NCBI GenBank assembly: GCA_002682825.1
Contig: NOKP01000030.1
Location: 319,924 to 383,923 of the forward strand
Origin: Neonectria sp. B-13
Lineage: Eukaryota > Ascomycota > Sordariomycetes > Hypocreales > Nectriaceae
Reading direction: 5' to 3'
DNA length: 64,000 nt
Shown here: piece by piece, positions 45,479 to 56,876 of the stretch
How the letters are laid out: every line of letters begins with the position of its first letter
Position numbering within the stretch: the first letter of the stretch is position 1
Program-made: the position numbers and the translations under genes
Notes under the pieces: model-generated
The model's input: only the letters and a program-made list of their open reading frames with translations
Told to the model about the DNA's origin: nothing
Database searches by the model: none

Positions 45479-47852
45479 ATGTACTGAGCGTAGTCTGTGC
45501 ACGCAAGAGAAGAGTGATGCCGTGGATGTTGGTTACTCTGGAGTGAGGGGCAATGTGAGATCCTTGCAGCTCTGCGCTCCACCACTGTGGTGTACATAGT
45601 ACGCAGCTTTCATAGCAAAGCCATGGACTACGTTCAGAAAATTCCCACATGCACCTCGTGTGAAGACTACAGATACTGACCGTAGCAAGGTTGACATGCA
45701 AATTCCATTGCGCCTGACGTCTGCGTGGTTTGACTGATTGTATCTGTCCCTTGCAATCAACGGCGTACAGGCATGTGATAGCACCTGAAGATGCGCGGCC
45801 CCCAGGCCTGGCTCCATCTGCCGTAGGCTACTGGTCACCTTGGAGATGCCAAGAATACATCATGGGACCTCGATTGCTGCCGGTTTCACCTGTGGTCTGA
45901 CACGGTCGAATGCCAAGCCTCACCTTCCTTGTTGGACTACGGCGTACTGAGTGCCAAGCCGCGGATGCAGCGATGCAGGATCGGTGCATCGCCACGATTA
46001 GTATGTACGGGCGAGATAGTCCGGCCTTTCCAGCTGGGTTCACTGTACGGACGTTTGCACGGATAACTTATTTACTGCTCGCTTTGGGACATGGTCTGTG
46101 CATGAACAGGTCCGTCCACGAAGATGGAGACCGCCAGAGCTTCCGGAGAGGCCTCGTCGTCGAGCCATCTCGACCCACCGCGGAGTCGATCCACCATATC
46201 TGCCATCTAGCTATACGGAAAGCCCTATGACCAATGCTTATTTCTATTGTTATGACACATCTTGGGAGTGTCAGTGTCCATCTCGCCGGTGATTCACCAC
46301 CAGCTGAAAGAGGGCATCCCACTGGAGGTTCCCAATGGAGGGGTAAGCTGGAGGCGAAACTGCTGATATACGGTAGACAATGGCTGGCTGGTTGCCTCCT
46401 CGTTCCAAGCATTCATTGGAAGCATGGATCTCCAACGCACTTGGTACTTGCATTCCCCTTTCAGAAGCCTACATGCTTCTACCCCGGCTCCAGGAACTCA
46501 GCTGGAAGGCTCGGCGGACCTTCCAGTCTTCTAGAAAAACGCATCCCGCAATTGACTGCGCACACCACGCCCGGCCAGATCCGAGCGCGAGCCCAGACGT
46601 TGCAGCGGCCATGTCGTCCCTTGATGGCATGCGTCTGTTCCGGCAGGTTCCAGCGGCGCACCCCCCAACTGCAAAGAGTGGTGGTGAAAGGGCTTCGAAG
46701 GCTTCGGTGCGTCGGAGCAAAAGGCCTGAGCCACCGTCACCCCCGTGTCACCAACCTTGCCACTTGGCCCGCCCCCAAGCAAGGTAGTCCTTGATAGTAA
46801 TTAAGGTTGCGACTGGTAGTTGATGAGATTGGTTGACGGGGGCGCCACTTAATAAAGACTAGACACTAGACAAGACGGTGTTGGTGTGGTGGTTTTGGGC
46901 CGTTTGGGTGCTGACAGACAACCAACTTCGTAACAACAACAGAATCACTCGTTAGAACAGGCACTCCCACAGCCACTCTCGCATTGCCAAGCCCCTACAC
47001 CCCCGACGATCGATCCTCCGACCTTCCCTTCTTAGCAGGTGGGCCGTATTGCCCCCGGGACAATGCCAAGAAGCCTATTTATTGGGTCACGCGGCCAAGC
47101 GAGATAAGCAGCGATCCTACCTGGTCGTCCGCCAAGGTGCGGGGATCCCGACGATGTCTTGGCCACCACGATACCACCACATTGCAGAACTGATACAGAA
47201 GGAGGCCATGCGTACTTTGGTACAGCGCCAAGATGCCAAGGTGCTAGGCCTATCGCTGTCTCCAAAAGATACCCGGACGAGATAGAGAAGTGCCCATCCT
47301 TCAACCGCATCCCTGACTCGGCCCTCTCCAACTGCGTCCTCCCGCGAGCTCGCAGCCTCTCACGGCCTTAGTTGCACTTTGATGACATCCTCGTCTCCTC
47401 CCGTTTCCGTCCCAGGGCAACCAAACCTTGGCTGATTGTCGCCTTTCCGGTTGGCTTGTTGGTCGGCCGCCTCTTCCCTCGCCTGATACCGCCATGCATC
47501 GCCGTCTTGGCGCATACTGCTACCACCTCCTCCACAGTCCCAAGATTGTCCTGGGACTGCGGAGTACTTCGTACTGTAACACTTTCCCGTTCGTGTCCTG
47601 GGATCGTCCTTGATCTTCTCCTGCCTGTTTCGCCATCGCGCGCAAATGTAGTGCTACGTAGTGCATGGTGCAGCTCCTCTGATAAAATGCCCTCCCCGCG
47701 CTCCCTTTTGACGATTGATCATCCTTTTCCTCCGTGACAGGTCTGTGACAGGTCTGTGATCAAAACCCCTGATTTTGCGACTTCTCGCCGTGCTCCAGAC
47801 AGCTTTCTAGGCCTCGTTTTCTTCCATTTTACCTGTGAGAGACCACGCCATC
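45479..47852. other. 2.4-kb gene-free region upstream of the permease
   Basis: The longest spacer in the window. Frames up to 186 codons (46234-46794, plus) overlap equally long frames on the other strand and have no domain signal. An 11-bp tandem duplication, GTGACAGGTCT twice, lies at 47734-47755, about 100 bp before the permease ATG, in a CT-rich leader-like zone. The region may contain a long leader or a non-coding transcript, but nothing proves it. Confidence 0.4.
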
Positions 47853-49819
47853 ATGTCCAAGGACGCTACTCTCGACGTGGGCCCCGCCACGCCGCCCTCT
47901 CTCACCCAGGATGCCGAGAAGTCGGGCGACGACGTCCCCTACATTCCCGAGGATCGTCGCGAGAAGGACTTTATGACCCGCAATGGTCTCAACTTGCGCT
48001 CCTTCGAAAGGCGTACGTTGACACTTGGCTTTGCGCCTCATTGCTTGTTTGCTTCCCGCATTCGTTGCTCACATTACCACAGGTGACTATGGCACCGGCG
48101 AGGTCGAACTCGATCGCTCCATGAAGCAGCGCCATCTGCACATGATTGCCATTGGCGGTTCAATTGGTGCTGGTTTCTTTGTCGGATCCGGTGGTGCCCT
48201 CACAAAGGGCGGACCCGGCGCCGTTCTGATTTGTTTCTCGATTGCTGGCATCATGATCTTCAACGTCGTCCACGCTCTCGGTGAACTCGCCGTCATGTAC
48301 CCGGTTTCTGGTGGCTTCTATACCTACTCGACTCGCTTCATCGATCCTTCTTGGGGCTTTGCCATGGGTTGGAACTACGTATGCTTCCCTTTGGCCTCCG
48401 CGCACACGCACCAACTTTGCTAACCGATGCCTGCTCAGGTCTTCCAATGGCTCATCGTCTTACCGCTCGAACTGACAGTCTGCTCGTTCACGGTCCAGTA
48501 CTGGAACCGTGGCATCAACGAAGCAGTGTGGATCACCGTCTTCTGGATCTTCATCATCATCGTCAACATCTTTGGTACTCTGGGTTTCGCCGAGGAGGAG
48601 TTTTGGAGCTCCTGCTTCAAGCTCGCCGCCACTGTCATCTTCATGATTGTCGCAGTCGTCCTCATCTGTGGTGGCGGCCCCTCGGACGGCCAGTACAACG
48701 AGTACTGGGGTAGCCGGCTCTGGAAGGACCCTGGTGCGTTCCAGAATGGCTGGAAGGGTTTCTTCTCCGTCTTCGTCACCGCCGCCTTCTCATTTTCCGG
48801 CACTGAGCTTGTTGGTCTGGCTGCTGCCGAGGCCGAGAACCCGGCCAAGGCACTCCCTGGTGCTATCAAGCAGGTCTTCTGGCGTATCACTGTGTAAGTG
48901 CCACTTTCTTGGCCAATTCATCGTGAAAACCTACTAACTCTGCCCAGCTTCTACGTCCTCGGCCTCACTTTCGTTGGCCTGCTCGTTAGCTCCACCGACG
49001 AGCGTCTCCTCAACGCTGAGAACCCCTACTCTGAAGGCACTTCGCCCTTCGTCCTGGCTGCCAAGGATGCCGGTCTCGCTGGTTTTGATCACTTCATGAA
49101 CTTCGTCATCTGTGTTTCCGTTATTTCTATCGGTGTTTCTTGCGTCTACGGTGGCTCGCGTACCCTCACTGCTCTTGCGCAGGAAGGATACGCACCCAAC
49201 ATCTTCACTTACATCGACAGGTCTGGACGTCCTCTGGCATCCGTCATCTTCCTTCTTTCGTTTGGTCCCCTCGCCTACATTGTTCTGGCGTCTTCCGGTG
49301 CCGTTGTCTTCGACTGGCTCCTTGCTCTTTCTGCCCTCGCCGCTCTATTCACCTGGGGTTCCATCTGCGCGGTATGTTTCCTCGATTTCCTCCACCTTTT
49401 TGTTCGTCGCTCTAACAAACCACTTCCAGTGCCACATCCGATTCCGAAGCGCCTGGGCCTACCATGGTCGCTCAATGGATCAAATCCCCTTCAAGGCTGT
49501 CGGTGGCGTTTACGGCTCCTGGTTGGGACTTATCCTCTGCATCGTCCTCCTTATCGCCCAGATCATTGTGGCCATTCTTCCTTACAACCAGGATGGAGTC
49601 GGAGATGCCCAGAACTTCTTCATGCAGTGTCTTGCATTGCCTGTTGTGTTGGCGTTCTGGATCTGTGGCTACCTCTGGAAGCGCTCTGGCTGGCTCAAGC
49701 TCGACCAGATCGACCTCGATACTGGTCTGCGTGAGCACAACTGGGATGAGATCAACACGTACCGTGCCAAGGTCGCTTCTTGGCCCGCGTGGCGCCGCGC
49801 CCTGCACAAGATTATGTAG
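47853..49819 (+). CDS. Amino-acid permease (YAT family, Dip5-like)
   Basis: Five exons (47853-48012, 48083-48378, 48439-48893, 48948-49371, 49430-49819) join to 574 residues. The cytosolic N-terminus ends RSFERRDYGTGEVE. The first helix block is the family signature RHLHMIAIGGSIGAGFFVGSG, followed by GGPGAVLICFSIAG, ALGELAVMYPVSGGFYTY and later FSFSGTELVGLAAAEAENPAKALP. Twelve membrane segments are predicted by eye. These mark the fungal YAT group of the APC superfamily (Pfam AA_permease). Similarity to the dicarboxylic amino-acid permease Dip5 is an impression from the SRTLTALAQEGYAP segment. It works at the plasma membrane by proton symport. Splice sites are all standard. Confidence 0.92.
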
Positions 49820-50389
49820 GCTTGGCAAAATCTGATTCATCATCAGACTTGGTTCTACTTAGACACCATTTATCATACCTAGTATAACTTGATTTTCTCA
49901 AACATTGACTCCAGATAGCTGAGTCAGAATGTTGTTTAGTTAATTTAATCTTTTTGGGCCTTGAGCCCTGGGTTACAGCGTGTCCGCCCTCCCCTTGCTA
50001 TGAACTCCCTTGACGCCGCCAAGTTTGACAATCTCAACCTTGCAGTAAGTTATCGAATCATCTCTTGACATGACGGTGAGAATGGAATCATTGCATTGAA
50101 CTCCACTTTGTCATTCATGACAAAGTGGGATATCCGATTACATTCCTTGTTTTCCACGCCCTTTTCATGACTTGATCGGTGGGATGTGGGATTCTTCCGA
50201 GTGGGATGGCAAACCAATACTGACTAAGCCTCTGGCCATAATCCGCATCATCCTTATATGACCTGGAGAACGTCAAGCAAGATCTTTTCACAGTGCTGTC
50301 TATCATTCGAATACTCACTTTGAACCATATTATATGTTTCGTTTTATGTTCAAACTCTTACGCGCAAATTTGAGACAGCACATCTCACG
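49820..50389. other. Spacer before the macrodomain-SirTM gene
   Basis: 570 bp holding the permease 3' end and the next promoter. No gene seen. Confidence 0.4.
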
Positions 50390-52165
50390 ATGCTAGACGA
50401 CACTTTGGCATATCTTCTCAATGAAGCGACTCAGTCTCACCACAGCAAGTCCTGGCGTGATCAAATACGGCACTACAAACAGCACCTGGACCATTTCGAG
50501 ACTTCGACGAAACTAAGAATTCTTCAAGAACTTCTCTGTGTGCGTCCGCCAGTTCCGCCGCTGCCGGAGCACATCTTGCAGCAACTCGACGCCATTCTTG
50601 ATCTCCGGAGATCCCACCAGTTACTGACAAAAGCCGGGTCACTGGCACCGCTAGCGGTATCAAAGAGTGATGGCTCTTCAGACATCAGGATCAGTCTTTG
50701 GAAAGGGGACATCACCACATTGACCGATGTCACTGCAATCACGAATGCTGCCAACGGGAAAATGCTGGGATGTTTCCAACCAACTCATCGGTGCATCGAT
50801 AATATTATTCATACATGGGCGGGGCCTCGATTGCGAGCAGAGTGCTTCGAGTTGATGCAGTCCAGAGACGGCGATGTAAAACCAGGGGAGTCAGTTGTTT
50901 CCCATGGTCACGATCTGCCAAGCCCTTTTGTCATCCATACCGTCGGCCCTCAGCTGTTCAATGGTGCATCCCCCACAAAGGAAGACACCAACCAACTTTC
51001 TCAGTGTTACCACTCGATACTTGATGCCTTGGAGCTACTACCAGCCGGTAAAGATGGAAGGAAATCAGTTGCGCTTTGCTGTATTTCCACTGGTCTGTTT
51101 GCTTTTCCGGCCCAACAAGCAGCCCAAGTTGCAGTCGAAGCAGTATTCTCCTGGGTTGAGCAACACCCCACAACAACAATCACAGACATCATATACAACA
51201 CGTTCACCGATTCCGACACCGAGATCTATCGCCAAGTCCTCAGGTCGCTCCCGAACGGATGGACTCCCTGTCTTGACAGCCAAACAACCCCCTCAGTTCA
51301 ATCAGACTCCCTTGAAAAGGCTCGGCAATGGCTTGACTCTGCAGACGCTATTCTCGTCTGTGCTGGGGCCGGATTGTCTGCTACTGAAGGGCTAGACTAC
51401 ACATCGACGGCGCTGTTCAAGAAGCATTTCCCGGGGTTCCTCAAGTATGGTTTGCGCACACTGTACAGCGTTTTTGGATTTACGGGCTGGCCTTCGGAGC
51501 AAGATCGATGGGGATATTTCTTTACACACCTGAATATGGTCAGCACATGGCCTGCATCGTCGACCTACCAGAAGCTCATCTCCATGCTTGTCGGGTTCGG
51601 ACCGGATGCTCATGTTCGGACGTCAAACGCTGACGGATTTTTCCTGGCAAATGGTTGGCCTGCCGAGCAGCTGTCCACTCCCCAAGGCTCATACGCAGTT
51701 TTTCAGTGCCTTAAAAACTGCAGACCTGACGCTATTGTTCAATCATCGCCTCTCGTGTCAGATGCCTTTTCTTCGTTGGACCCCAAAACGCAGAGACTTT
51801 CTGACCCCGAAAAGGTTCCGTGGTGTCAATTTTGCGGGAGCAAGATGAGTATCTGTGTGAGAGCCGGATCGTGGTTCAACGAGGAACCTTTCCGCGCAGC
51901 TGAGAAGAGGTGGGAAGATTGGAAAAGCAGAGTACTTCGTGAAGGCAAAAGGCTTGTAATCTTGGAGCTCGGTGTGGGCATGAATACCCCAGGTGTGCTG
52001 AGATGGCCAAACGAAGATCTTACTTCGGAAGCAGATGGGAATGTCAGGCTTGTTCGTGCCGGTCTGGGGCAAGAAGTGGCTGTACCGTTTGATTTGGAGG
52101 AGACCGGGCTTGCCACTACCATAGAAGGGGATTTGAAAAGGATCGTGACAGAGCTTCTGGGGTAA
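50390..52165 (+). CDS. Macrodomain-SirTM fusion protein
   Basis: Single exon, 591 residues. Residues about 90-295 form a macrodomain with the zinc-type loop LGCFQPTHRCIDNIIH (Cys128, His133, Cys135 as likely ligands) and an AITNAANGKMLG ADP-ribose site. Residues about 305-590 are a class M sirtuin: ILVCAGAGLSATEGLDY (GAG at about 326-328), HFPGFLKYG, RWGYFFTHLN and RTSNADGFF. A zinc-finger-like pair (CQFCG) lies in a spot where SirTM proteins differ. In bacteria the two enzymes come from neighbouring genes: SirTM adds ADP-ribose to a lipoylated carrier protein and the macrodomain removes it. In fungi they are often fused. The gene thus likely controls a reversible ADP-ribosylation; the substrate here is unknown. 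Confidence 0.9.
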   Translation: MLDDTLAYLLNEATQSHHSKSWRDQIRHYKQHLDHFETSTKLRILQELLCVRPPVPPLPEHILQQLDAILDLRRSHQLLTKAGSLAPLAVSKSDGSSDIRISLWKGDITTLTDVTAITNAANGKMLGCFQPTHRCIDNIIHTWAGPRLRAECFELMQSRDGDVKPGESVVSHGHDLPSPFVIHTVGPQLFNGASPTKEDTNQLSQCYHSILDALELLPAGKDGRKSVALCCISTGLFAFPAQQAAQVAVEAVFSWVEQHPTTTITDIIYNTFTDSDTEIYRQVLRSLPNGWTPCLDSQTTPSVQSDSLEKARQWLDSADAILVCAGAGLSATEGLDYTSTALFKKHFPGFLKYGLRTLYSVFGFTGWPSEQDRWGYFFTHLNMVSTWPASSTYQKLISMLVGFGPDAHVRTSNADGFFLANGWPAEQLSTPQGSYAVFQCLKNCRPDAIVQSSPLVSDAFSSLDPKTQRLSDPEKVPWCQFCGSKMSICVRAGSWFNEEPFRAAEKRWEDWKSRVLREGKRLVILELGVGMNTPGVLRWPNEDLTSEADGNVRLVRAGLGQEVAVPFDLEETGLATTIEGDLKRIVTELLG

Positions 52166-52582
52166 TGGATATTAAATCCCATAGATGGCAAATGGATATA
52201 CATTCTAGAAATCATATGTGTGAAGAAAGATGGGCAAGGTCCCGAGGCGTGCTTTTCTCAAAATCCGCTTCTGGAGCGATGAGGAGCGGAATATTATTGT
52301 CCGAAAACGTATTATATTTTCGCCTGAGGGTGTATTAGACTGTTGGGCACTTTGCGGATAATTACTGCTTTGATGCTTGTCTTATTGGCGACTCGTAGGT
52401 TTGTGGCATGTCGTAGCGTCGTGCCAGCAATCCTTAAAGTCACACCGAGATGCTTTTCATTATTGTGCAACGGTTCCGTCATTTAGAGTCCGCATATCAT
52501 ATGGCCTCAGCTTAATGGCATTTGCCGGTAGATGCTGTGAGACAACCCATTTTCGTTTCAGCCCCAAGCCAAGCGGGAGGCT
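52166..52582. other. Spacer after the macrodomain-SirTM gene
   Basis: 417 bp with no gene seen. Confidence 0.4.
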
Positions 52583-53428
52583 ATGGCTAACGATAGCACC
52601 CAACCAAAGTGAGTTGTAGCATTATCATCTGCTCCGGCAATTAATTGCGACGACGCCACGCTAATTAACATCAGCCAATGCCCTGTAGAGTTGGCCTTTT
52701 CCTTAAAGACGCCCTGCGCCATGGCGTTCGCGCTTACAGAGTGGTGTTAAGTGAGCGTGGCCCGATACTTCGACGGACTTGTCTGCCCAGCGACGTCTGC
52801 TATTATGAATCGTGGGCTCTATCCAGAGGAATATCAACACGGTATCCCCTTCTATCAGAACAAGGATGCAACAGCCCTTTTCTTCCACTTCGCTGACGGT
52901 CTCGTTGGCTGGACTGCAACTGATGTCCACAACTGGATGAAGGCACATCCCAACAAAGCCAACTATGACCAGGAACGTACCTCGCTATCCACCGATACGA
53001 AGATCACCTCCCGCCTCTTCCATCACTTCATACTCGCGTGCAAGGACAAGGCAATCAAATACCCGAACGGCCAGAAGATCGCCTCGACACTCGGTGGCCC
53101 GCCACAACATGCCTACAGCGTCTTCAACGTTGCCCAGATTGGCGGCGAATACTCCAAGACTGTTGCTATTACCGCCTGGAAGGGTGCCATCCATGTGTTC
53201 CCCATCAAAGCTGGGAAGACGATGCGGGTGTCGATGGAGGTCAAGCCTGGCATCGAGTGGAGCATCCGCAAAGTTGGGACGACGGAGTGGAACAGTGGTG
53301 ATCGGGACCGGACGGTTACTATTGTGGCTCCTCCGGGTGCAGACACCAAGTACGAGGTTTCGGTGAGTTCAACCAGGGACCATGTCAGTTCGGGGTTGAG
53401 TAAGGTGAAGATGACGAGGATTGGGTAA
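52583..53428 (+). CDS. Hypothetical protein, 5' end uncertain
   Basis: The body from 52805 to 53428 is a clear coding frame (MNRGLYPEEYQHGIPFY...). Upstream, two short exons (52583-52608 and 52675-52745) can be joined to it at 52791, giving 244 residues starting MANDSTQPNQCPVELAF. The donors are GTGAGT (first) and GTTAAG (second, a weak 45-nt intron). Without them the protein would start at 52805 with 207 residues. No domain is recognised. The first half looks alpha-helical and the second half beta-rich (GKTMRVSMEVKPGIEWSIRKV..., like an Ig- or C2-like sandwich). A GTG codon at 52751 and an in-frame stop before it rule out a longer unspliced protein. Confidence 0.5.
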
Positions 53429-54252
53429 GGTGAAGGTGATTGATGTTGGCAAATTGGCAAGTTTTCCAGCTGGATCTATTTCTTCCACTTCCATTCTTTG
53501 TGAATATAATTGCTCTGTTTGTTTCAATACATCAGCCGAGAGATCAACCCGTGATGCAACGTATATTGATCAATGCCTCACTTCAGACAAACGAGTCAAG
53601 TTGCTACGCGTGGAAACCTTGCCAGCTTCATCTGCTAAGTATTTATAGTAATTTTAGCCTTCGCCAATATCATCTGATAGATCAAGACAACGCAGTAGAT
53701 AGCATACAGCAGTTAACACAGTAAGATGCTATACCCAGCACCATCAATCCCAATAACTTAAACACAGCAAGCTTTCCTAGTAACATGGTTCGCATTGATG
53801 TCATACCTTGAGCCTGTTTTTGCAACCCGTCTGGGTCCCTCTCTCTGACCTTGATGTCCAATTCATGAAAAGCTTATCCTGAACCACAGCACATATAAAT
53901 GACCTTCTCTCGTCAAGCTGACAAGTCCGGCCAGCCTTCTTCTCTCTTTCTCAATACACTACAACACAGCATAACACAACCACGATGCATACCGCTTTTT
54001 CTCATCTGTTAAGTATATTCATTAACCAAGGCCATTTTACCCTGTCGAAGAACGCCATCGTCGGTACCGAATCAGAACATAAAAACAGAAGCCTGGTGCC
54101 GTAAACTCCACCCACATCCTCAGGCCCTCGGGGCAACACAATGAATGCCCTGGTAATCCCACACCGACACCAATATTTCTTAAACGCTCACAAGATCTCT
54201 GGAGCCAAAATCCCGATGTCTCTTCACGTGTCCATGGCGCACTCTCGAGACC
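53429..54252. other. Convergent intergenic region
   Basis: 824 bp between convergent genes. AT-rich at 53500-53800. No gene supported. Confidence 0.4.
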
Positions 54253-55248
54253 TCAGTTGTCACTCCAGCCCTTCTTAATGGCGTCCAGAAATTCCTTGAT
54301 CGTATCGCTCTCCTTCTCCTCTTTCCCTTCCTTTTGTTCTTTTCCATCAGCTTCATCCTCCCCTTCCATTTTAGCCTTGAACCTAGCGACGACAAGATCC
54401 CGCGCAATCTTCGGGGAAGCGTGAGCCAACTCCTCCTCTAGCTTCGCCTGGCTGATAACCTTTCCGTTGCACAAAGCTTTAACGAGCGTCTCTACCAAGT
54501 GCTGGCAGTTGTTTGACAGGAGGCGATACCGAGGGTGAAGTGCCATATGGGCGAGGCCTTAAAATCGGGTTAGTAGAAGAAGTAGGACTGAAATCCCGCT
54601 CGTTCCGGTTACTCACCCAGCTCCTGGATCTCTGTGTGAGATTTGGTAGTCTCTCCGACGTAATAGCAGGAGCTCCAGCTCTGCACAAACACCGAGGTAA
54701 TCTCGGCCACGCGGAAATAATTCCTCCCGAGCGCGGTGAGCTCCATGCGGTCGCTCATTAGATCGTAGCAGTAGCAAGTTTCGAGTCCACGGTCGATGAC
54801 GCATACCGCCCAGTGGCTCACGCTGTCGAGGCTCATGCCCACGTGCCTGGCTAGGAGCGTATACGTCTTTTCCGACAGCTCAAACTTCCCGAAGGAGATG
54901 GGTATTGTCACCAAGAAGACTGCCCTGTGGTTGGTGTTGTCGTCGTGCACCAAGGGCGCCATCTCGGTCATCGAGTCGCCCGTGAGTTTCGCTGTCACCA
55001 GCTGGAGGAACTCATTTCTTAGACGGATCTCCTCGGCCCGCTGCTCTTCTTCCGTCTTCACCCCGCGGTCTTTCTGGCCTTTCCGCTGCTCCCTACAGAG
55101 TCGTCGCTGGTCAGCATCTATCCGCAGTTTCGGAGCCTCGTTCAGGCTGCAAGACGGGTAGAGTGAGGCACCATTTCTTAGAGAGAGTCGTATAGGCTCG
55201 GGAAGCCCCGCTAGCTTCGGCTAGCTTGGACAGGGTATCGAATGCCAT
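54253..55248 (-). CDS. LRAT/NlpC-P60-like permuted papain-fold protein
   Basis: Three exons (55248-55172, 55092-54617, 54557-54253) join to 285 residues starting MAFDTLSKLAEASGASR. A charged alpha-helical N-terminal region (EEEQRAEEIRLRNEF) precedes the core. Residue motifs SHWAVCVID (His) and, about 85 residues on, NNCQHLVETLV (Cys) match the His-then-Cys order of the permuted NlpC/P60 superfamily (LRAT, PPPDE/DeSI types). The tail is very acidic and Lys-rich (EGEDEADGKEQKEGKEEKE). It may be a thiol hydrolase or acyltransferase of the cytosol or nucleus; the substrate is unknown. The first intron ends CTGTAG with a CTGAC branch site; this choice of acceptor keeps the frame open. Confidence 0.7.
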
Positions 55249-56039
55249 GGCTGGCTGGGGTTGCAACTGCGAAAGTCCGGCTGGATCCTTTCAGAGAGGG
55301 CAAATGATGTGAGTTTGCGCTTGCGAGTTTTGTGAATCTTTTGCGCATGCCACACGTATGCGTCAGACTACTAGCCCGTAGCGGTTTAGTGAGCGCCGAG
55401 GCATTCATATGCCCGTTTTCTGTCCTCCGTAAGCGCGCACGGTGGGGTCTGGGAGTGCCAAGTACGAGCAGTCGGGAACTCGGATGGCTATGCAGCGTGC
55501 TGCGCCTCCATGACACGACAGCTGCATCAAGTATGGCTGGCTTTGGGAGCTAGTGCATGTATTTCAAAGAAAGCAGAGTATCGAGATTGTTTCCTGTCCT
55601 TGACTGCAGGATGAGGTCTTTCACTAGCTTTACTTGTCATGTCATCTGGACCAGTGTCAGCAGGTCTAAGCCAGTGTTAATGGCGTCAAATTTCCCGAGG
55701 TAATAACACGTCTAGAAATATATTTCCATCAGTTTGCACGCCTCACAGAAAATGTCACAACACAGCTAGTCTATCTGGCTCCGGATGCTTCGGATCAAGG
55801 CATGTCGCTTCCCATTTTGTGATTGATCTACAACTAGTAATAACTCATGATGGGGCTTTCTGATTGTTTACTCTTTTCTAGCCTGATTAATTGCAGCACC
55901 GCAGCGTATGTCATGCACTGGGACAAGTCGCGCGATGCCCAATGATCACGAGCCCATGGAAATCTCATTCCCAGAGGCTATGCAGTGTGTCTCTGATTCA
56001 ACATTAGCGCTCGGGGAGAGTCACGACAATAACGCTTGC
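55249..56039. other. Spacer between the LRAT-like gene and the CHAT-partner gene
   Basis: 791 bp with the LRAT-like promoter. No gene supported. Confidence 0.4.
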
Positions 56040-56876
56040 TCACCTGTGATTCAAGCCAGGTGTCACAAGCTCTCGCCAGTCCTCGTCCGTCAACTTCGAG
56101 AAATCTACGTTTCCCGTGCCACCCACGGACTGACCCAACCCCACGCCAGGTTGTAAGAGAACAGGGTCATCTTTAGTCCAAGGCCAAGCAACGAGGTCGA
56201 AGAATGCATCTGCTTTGACATGGACCGTAGCCGTGCTAGGCCCATCAAGGACAACCACAACCGCAGCCAGCAGCTCACTCGGCAACCCATCTTCCTGCTT
56301 CTTGTCCTCGTGTATCCAAATCTTCACACAGTTTGAATCTCTGTGTTTGCGATCTCCCCAGTCATCGCTCTCAACTTCTGCAGCGTAACGGCGAGGAAAC
56401 GACCCGCTTACGCCGGCCGAAATCTCAGGTCCAGCTTGAAAAGCCCCCATGGACGCTTTGGCGGAGATCGTGCCCAGATACTGCCATTCGCGTTGCTCTT
56501 CCGTTTCCACAGCCTTCATCTTCTTTGGCCCATAGTTGACCACTACTGGGTCTTTGTCTGGTAAGCCGACCGGTCTTGCCTGAAATTCGATGGTCATTGT
56601 AGCTTCTCTGAATCGCAAGGTCTTGGCGTTTCCATCCTGGAACTGAAACCGAAAGCCGACTAGGCAGGCTTGAGCGTCCTGCCAGCTCCCGTACTGTACG
56701 CGAGTGAGGCTGCTGACAATACTGAGGCTACCCAGATCTTGCTGAGTGATTTTCTTCCGATTATAGTCCTCGTCGTGGTGGTTTTTGATGCCAAGTTTTA
56801 CTGACGAATCGTCAATATCGAAATTTGACACTCTTTCCACGTAGGAACCGAGGACATTGTCCTGAGGAGAGTCCAT
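56040..56876 (-). CDS. Unknown beta-rich protein divergent from the CHAT protease
   Basis: The frame is open to 56888 but its first ATG is at 56876, giving 278 residues (MDSPQDNVLGSYVERVSNFD...). No named family is recognised. The sequence is mostly beta-strand-like (GFRFQFQDGNAKTLRFREA, TMTIEFQARPVG, VVVNYGPKKMK, YLGTISAKASM), with a hydrophobic strand SELLAAVVVVLDGPS and a Gly-rich stretch PGVGLGQSVGGTG before the C-terminus. The shape would suit a two-domain beta-sandwich or a pore-forming-type fold, but nothing in the sequence shows pore formation. It is divergent from the CHAT protease gene with a 452-bp shared promoter. In fungi, CHAT or subtilisin protease genes are often next to gasdermin-like targets; whether this is such a target is an open question. 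Confidence 0.65.
   Translation of the reverse strand: MDSPQDNVLGSYVERVSNFDIDDSSVKLGIKNHHDEDYNRKKITQQDLGSLSIVSSLTRVQYGSWQDAQACLVGFRFQFQDGNAKTLRFREATMTIEFQARPVGLPDKDPVVVNYGPKKMKAVETEEQREWQYLGTISAKASMGAFQAGPEISAGVSGSFPRRYAAEVESDDWGDRKHRDSNCVKIWIHEDKKQEDGLPSELLAAVVVVLDGPSTATVHVKADAFFDLVAWPWTKDDPVLLQPGVGLGQSVGGTGNVDFSKLTDEDWRELVTPGLNHR

Noticed and set aside
46234..46794. 186-codon plus-strand frame
   Set aside because: No domain, low-complexity look, overlapped by similar frames on the other strand.
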